Source of the DNA: JBNJEM01 sp051745935
GTDB taxonomy: Bacteria; Planctomycetota; Planctomycetia; Pirellulales; Pirellulaceae
Assembly (NCBI GenBank): GCA_051745935.1
Contig: JBNJEM010000458.1
Span: 1 to 6,491, forward strand
DNA length: 6,491 nt
Direction: 5' to 3'
The translations under genes and the position numbers were made by a program. This document shows, piece by piece, positions 5,154-6,491 of this stretch (position 1 is the stretch's first letter; each line of letters starts with the position of its first letter). The notes below the pieces were generated by a model, which saw nothing but the letters and a program-made list of their open reading frames with translations, did no database searches and was not told the origin of the DNA.

Positions 5154-5181
5154 CAGGCAGGCAGGCAGGCAGGCAGGCAGG
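5154..5181 (+). repeat. Tetranucleotide microsatellite (CAGG)7
   Basis: Seven perfect tandem CAGG units occupy 28 bases. Because the unit is not a multiple of three, slippage would shift any frame across it. No convincing gene spans it, so phase variation of a protein is not supported. An effect on a transcript from the promoter at 4818-4846 is conceivable only. Confidence 0.9.
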
Positions 5182-5293
5182 GCGAGAAGCAAAGGTTGGG
5201 CCGCTTGATATTGGCGGGTTTGGCGCTGGGGAGGTTTGTGGTAGACTTAGACGTACACTTGGGTTGGCTGGTCCGATTAACGGAGCAGATCAC

Positions 5294-5337
5294 GGGCGGG
5301 GCCCACCGCCCTGCCGCGGCGGGGGTTGCTTGTTTTT
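5294..5337 (+). terminator. Weak terminator-like structure with two competing hairpins
   Basis: GGGCGG (5294-5299) pairs with CCGCCC (5306-5311) across 6 bases. The same CCGCC (5306-5310) can instead pair with GGCGG (5318-5322) across 7 bases. A T5 run follows at 5333-5337, about 10 bases after the second stem. The T run is too far away for a textbook intrinsic terminator, and there is no clear gene upstream on this strand. It would lie about 440 bases downstream of the candidate promoter at 4818-4846. Confidence 0.22.
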
Positions 5338-5346
5338 CGGAGGCGT

Positions 5347-5439
5347 CGTTCTACGAGCCCATAACAAAACCAGGCGGATGGCTCGTAATTCAAGGGGTTT
5401 TGGAAGCAAGAGCTCGGTTTTGTTACGGGCTGTAAAACG
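5347..5439. repeat. Imperfect palindromic element of 93 bp, related to repeat family C
   Basis: The left arm, 5347-5371, includes AGCCCATAACAAAACC (5356-5371). The right arm, 5416-5439, includes GGTTTTGTTACGGGCT (5416-5431). The 16-base cores pair at 15 positions, and the outer bases continue the stem with one bulge and one further mismatch. The loop is 44 bases. The right arm (GTTACGGGCTGTAAAAC) resembles the reverse complement of the family C copies at 1084 and 5007, so family C members may be single arms of such palindromes. Confidence 0.65.
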
Positions 5440-5519
5440 CGCCCCGGCCACGGCAAGGTAGATCGGTCGACGGCGCAAGGCCTTGGCGTTTATTCCAAGA
5501 GAGGCAAGCAGAAGTATTT

Positions 5520-5558
<39 letters not shown>

Positions 5559-5589
5559 TTGGCCTTCGGATTCACCCCGTTTCTTGCCG

Positions 5590-5604
5590 TTTTCTTCGAG
5601 AAAA
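5590..5604. other. Small hairpin TTTTCT/AGAAAA after the tRNA fragment
   Basis: TTTTCT (5590-5595) pairs with AGAAAA (5599-5604) across the three bases TCG. It is A/T-rich and is followed by no T run on the plus strand. It lies 31 bases past the end of the tRNA fragment. Confidence 0.35.
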
Positions 5605-5652
5605 TCGCACTTTCTGCCCCCCGGACCGTCTCCCGTAGCTGACCATCTTCTT

Positions 5653-5677
5653 CCCCCACGAGTCGAGCTCGTGGGGG
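5653..5677. repeat. Perfect 10-bp stem hairpin
   Basis: CCCCCACGAG (5653-5662) pairs perfectly with CTCGTGGGGG (5668-5677) across a five-base loop TCGAG. It is very stable, but neither strand has a following T tract, so it is not a standard intrinsic terminator. Its shape (long GC stem, five-base loop) recalls the hairpin arms of the palindromic elements at 1312 and 4432, but the sequence differs. Confidence 0.6.
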
Positions 5678-6402
5678 CCGACGGGCGGGTGGCACTTTCC
5701 TGAGTGAGCGATGTATTCCTGAAGCGGGATGAAAGATTGAAAGAATGTGCGATATCAATCAGGTATTAACTGCCTTGAGACTGAGCGAACGGAGCCAGTG
5801 TGGGGGGGAGGGCCTGTACACAGTGACCGCGTCATGGCACCACGCGAGGGAAGTGGAAACCGTGCACTGGTCTCCGCTCGCGTTTAGCGTTGTCAGAAAT
5901 GGAAGCCTGTCCCGCGCTCGCTCAGCCAGTGCCACCCGATCCGCCCGCCCGGCGCCCGACCGTCTCAACACCGGAGAGCGTCATGGATGTTTTTAAACGA
6001 CTCTTGAAACCAACCAGGACCCGTCTCGCCTCGCGGAGCGGGAAAACCACGCACATGACCGGTTCCTGTCACGTAATTCGGCCATTGTCCGTTCATCTCG
6101 CCTGCATCGGTTCTCCGCCCGCCGCCCTGGCCCACATCCCCCCGCTTGGACTCGCTACACGGGGATCGGAGGCTCGTTTACTTTTTCCCTTTAAGTAATG
6201 AGTCACCCCGCGCCGAACGTTCTCCCCTACTCCCTGACGGTGCATCCACGCGCCCCGGCCAGCGTCACGCGGGACCGTTATTCTCCTATTCCCGAAGAAG
6301 GGACCGGCCGAGAAGAGACGCATATGCCATTTCACCCGCGTGCGATGATGTCGTGTTCGCGCCTCAACATCTGAAACAATCGGCAATTCACGATATGGAA
6401 TC
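5678..6402. other. Non-coding stretch, no recognisable gene
   Basis: About 720 bases contain only chance-like open frames on both strands. Nothing resembles a known domain, tRNA 3' half, insertion sequence or CRISPR repeat. A G7 homopolymer lies at 5802-5808. One small frame (5983-6198) has a ribosome-binding site and is listed separately. A minus-strand frame at 6093-6446 overlaps the end of the PIN gene out of frame and is considered a shadow. Confidence 0.45.
5983..6198 (+). CDS. Possible small ORF, 71 residues, unrecognised
   Basis: ATG at 5983 follows CGGAG with a 6-base spacer, a reasonable ribosome-binding site. The first residues (MDVFKRLLKPTRTRL) look like an ordinary basic helical start. 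The rest (ending EARLLFPFK) has no motif, no clear membrane segment and a composition like translated non-coding DNA. The TAA stop lies at 6196-6198. It could be a chance frame or the start of a decayed gene. Confidence 0.18.
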   Translation: MDVFKRLLKPTRTRLASRSGKTTHMTGSCHVIRPLSVHLACIGSPPAALAHIPPLGLATRGSEARLLFPFK

Positions 6403-6491
6403 CTAAACGGGAATAAGCAGGAGTGGCTTCCTATCTTTCTTGACATAGACGGAGAAGTGTCGCCGGTCTAGGGTAAAGACGTGATCGATGT
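6403..6491 (-). CDS. Partial CDS, C-terminus of a PIN-domain (VapC-like) protein
   Basis: Reading leftward from the right edge, the frame gives the last 28 residues of a protein, beginning IDHVFTLDRRHFSVYV, ending KPLLLIPV and stopping at TAG (6403-6405). The hydrophobic-TLDRRHF pattern followed by a basic turn and a hydrophobic strand ending in IP is the typical C-terminal strand of PIN domains. The aspartate of TLD is the fourth conserved acidic residue of the Mg2+-dependent ribonuclease site in this family. The start and the other acidic residues lie outside the window. Many such proteins are toxins of type II toxin-antitoxin pairs with the antitoxin gene just upstream, which here would be beyond 6491. 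The identification rests on a short tail, so the family is likely but the toxin role is inferred. Confidence 0.7.
   Translation of the reverse strand, partial: IDHVFTLDRRHFSVYVKKDRKPLLLIPV

Larger units (their letters stand above)
4859..5519. other. Long non-coding, repeat-rich stretch
   Basis: No frame here has a convincing ribosome-binding site, motif or protein-like composition. A 30-residue frame at 4873-4965 lacks a Shine-Dalgarno site. A 79-residue frame from 5196 is aliphatic but unrecognised. The stretch holds repeat family C copy 2 (5007-5038), a CAGG microsatellite (5154-5181), competing GC hairpins followed by a T run (5294-5337), an imperfect palindrome (5347-5439) and a 10-bp palindrome CAAGGCCTTG near 5475-5484. 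Together these suggest accumulated small repeats in a non-coding or eroded region. Confidence 0.5.

Noticed and set aside
5196..5435. 79-residue aliphatic plus-strand frame
   Set aside because: There is no ribosome-binding site or family motif, and the frame continues into the palindromic repeat at 5347-5439, so it is likely chance.
1084..5439. CRISPR array from the recurring short repeats
   Set aside because: The repeats are far apart, differ in family and orientation, and show no regular spacer pattern. No cas genes are present.
6440..6445. TTGACA as a rightward -35 promoter box
   Set aside because: It lies inside the PIN-domain coding sequence on the opposite strand and no -10 box is found at 16-18 bases.
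6093..6446. 117-residue minus-strand frame at the right end
   Set aside because: It overlaps the PIN-domain tail out of frame and its composition is like translated non-coding DNA.
5559..6491. Group I intron within the tRNA-Leu gene
   Set aside because: No 3' exon (TCCAG followed by a T arm and CTCTGGC) is found in the window, and no intron core elements were recognised. It remains possible only if the 3' half lies outside.

Overview
The window looks like chromosomal DNA of a planctomycete (Planctomycetota). The evidence is a Tat-exported Gfo/Idh/MocA-family oxidoreductase of the type expanded in that phylum, moderately high GC, low coding density (about half the window has no recognisable gene), and several families of dispersed palindromic repeats. 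The phylum is an inference from protein style and repeat content, not proven by a marker gene.

Layout. Bases 3-146 (+) hold the probable C-terminal end of an unrecognised gene entering from the left, with a G-quadruplex-type run of G tracts inside it. A short convergent spacer follows. Four complete genes all lie on the minus strand: a HAD-superfamily phosphatase (376-1059), a Tat-signal Gfo/Idh/MocA-like oxidoreductase (1561-2757), shikimate kinase aroK (2924-3430) and shikimate dehydrogenase aroE (3439-4296). From 4297 to 6402 no convincing gene is visible, apart from weak small open frames. At the right edge, 6403-6491 (-) encodes the last 28 residues of a PIN-domain (VapC-like) protein that continues outside the window.

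aroE and aroK are separated by only 8 bases (aroE is transcribed first) and catalyse two consecutive steps, 3-dehydroshikimate to shikimate to shikimate 3-phosphate, so they form a biosynthetic operon. The oxidoreductase downstream has its own strong ribosome-binding site and a 166-base leader, so it is probably transcribed separately. The HAD gene is separated from it by 500 bases of repeat DNA.

The most unusual content is non-coding. Two roughly 320-bp copies of a nested palindromic element (1171-1487 and 4383-4710) sit in opposite orientation on either side of the oxidoreductase-aroK-aroE block. Each has a 114-115 bp core ended by 23-bp perfect inverted repeats, and each arm is itself a hairpin. 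A second family (2854-2885, 4764-4795) and a third (1084-1113, 5007-5038, 5347-5439) are dispersed around them. A CAGG microsatellite lies at 5154-5181. At 5520 there is a clean 5' half of a tRNA-Leu(CAA) gene whose 3' half is missing. The 2.1 kb on the right therefore reads as a repeat-rich, eroded region bounded by a tRNA remnant and a toxin-family gene. No complete novel multi-gene system is visible. The best candidates for follow-up are the inverted repeat pair and the broken tRNA.
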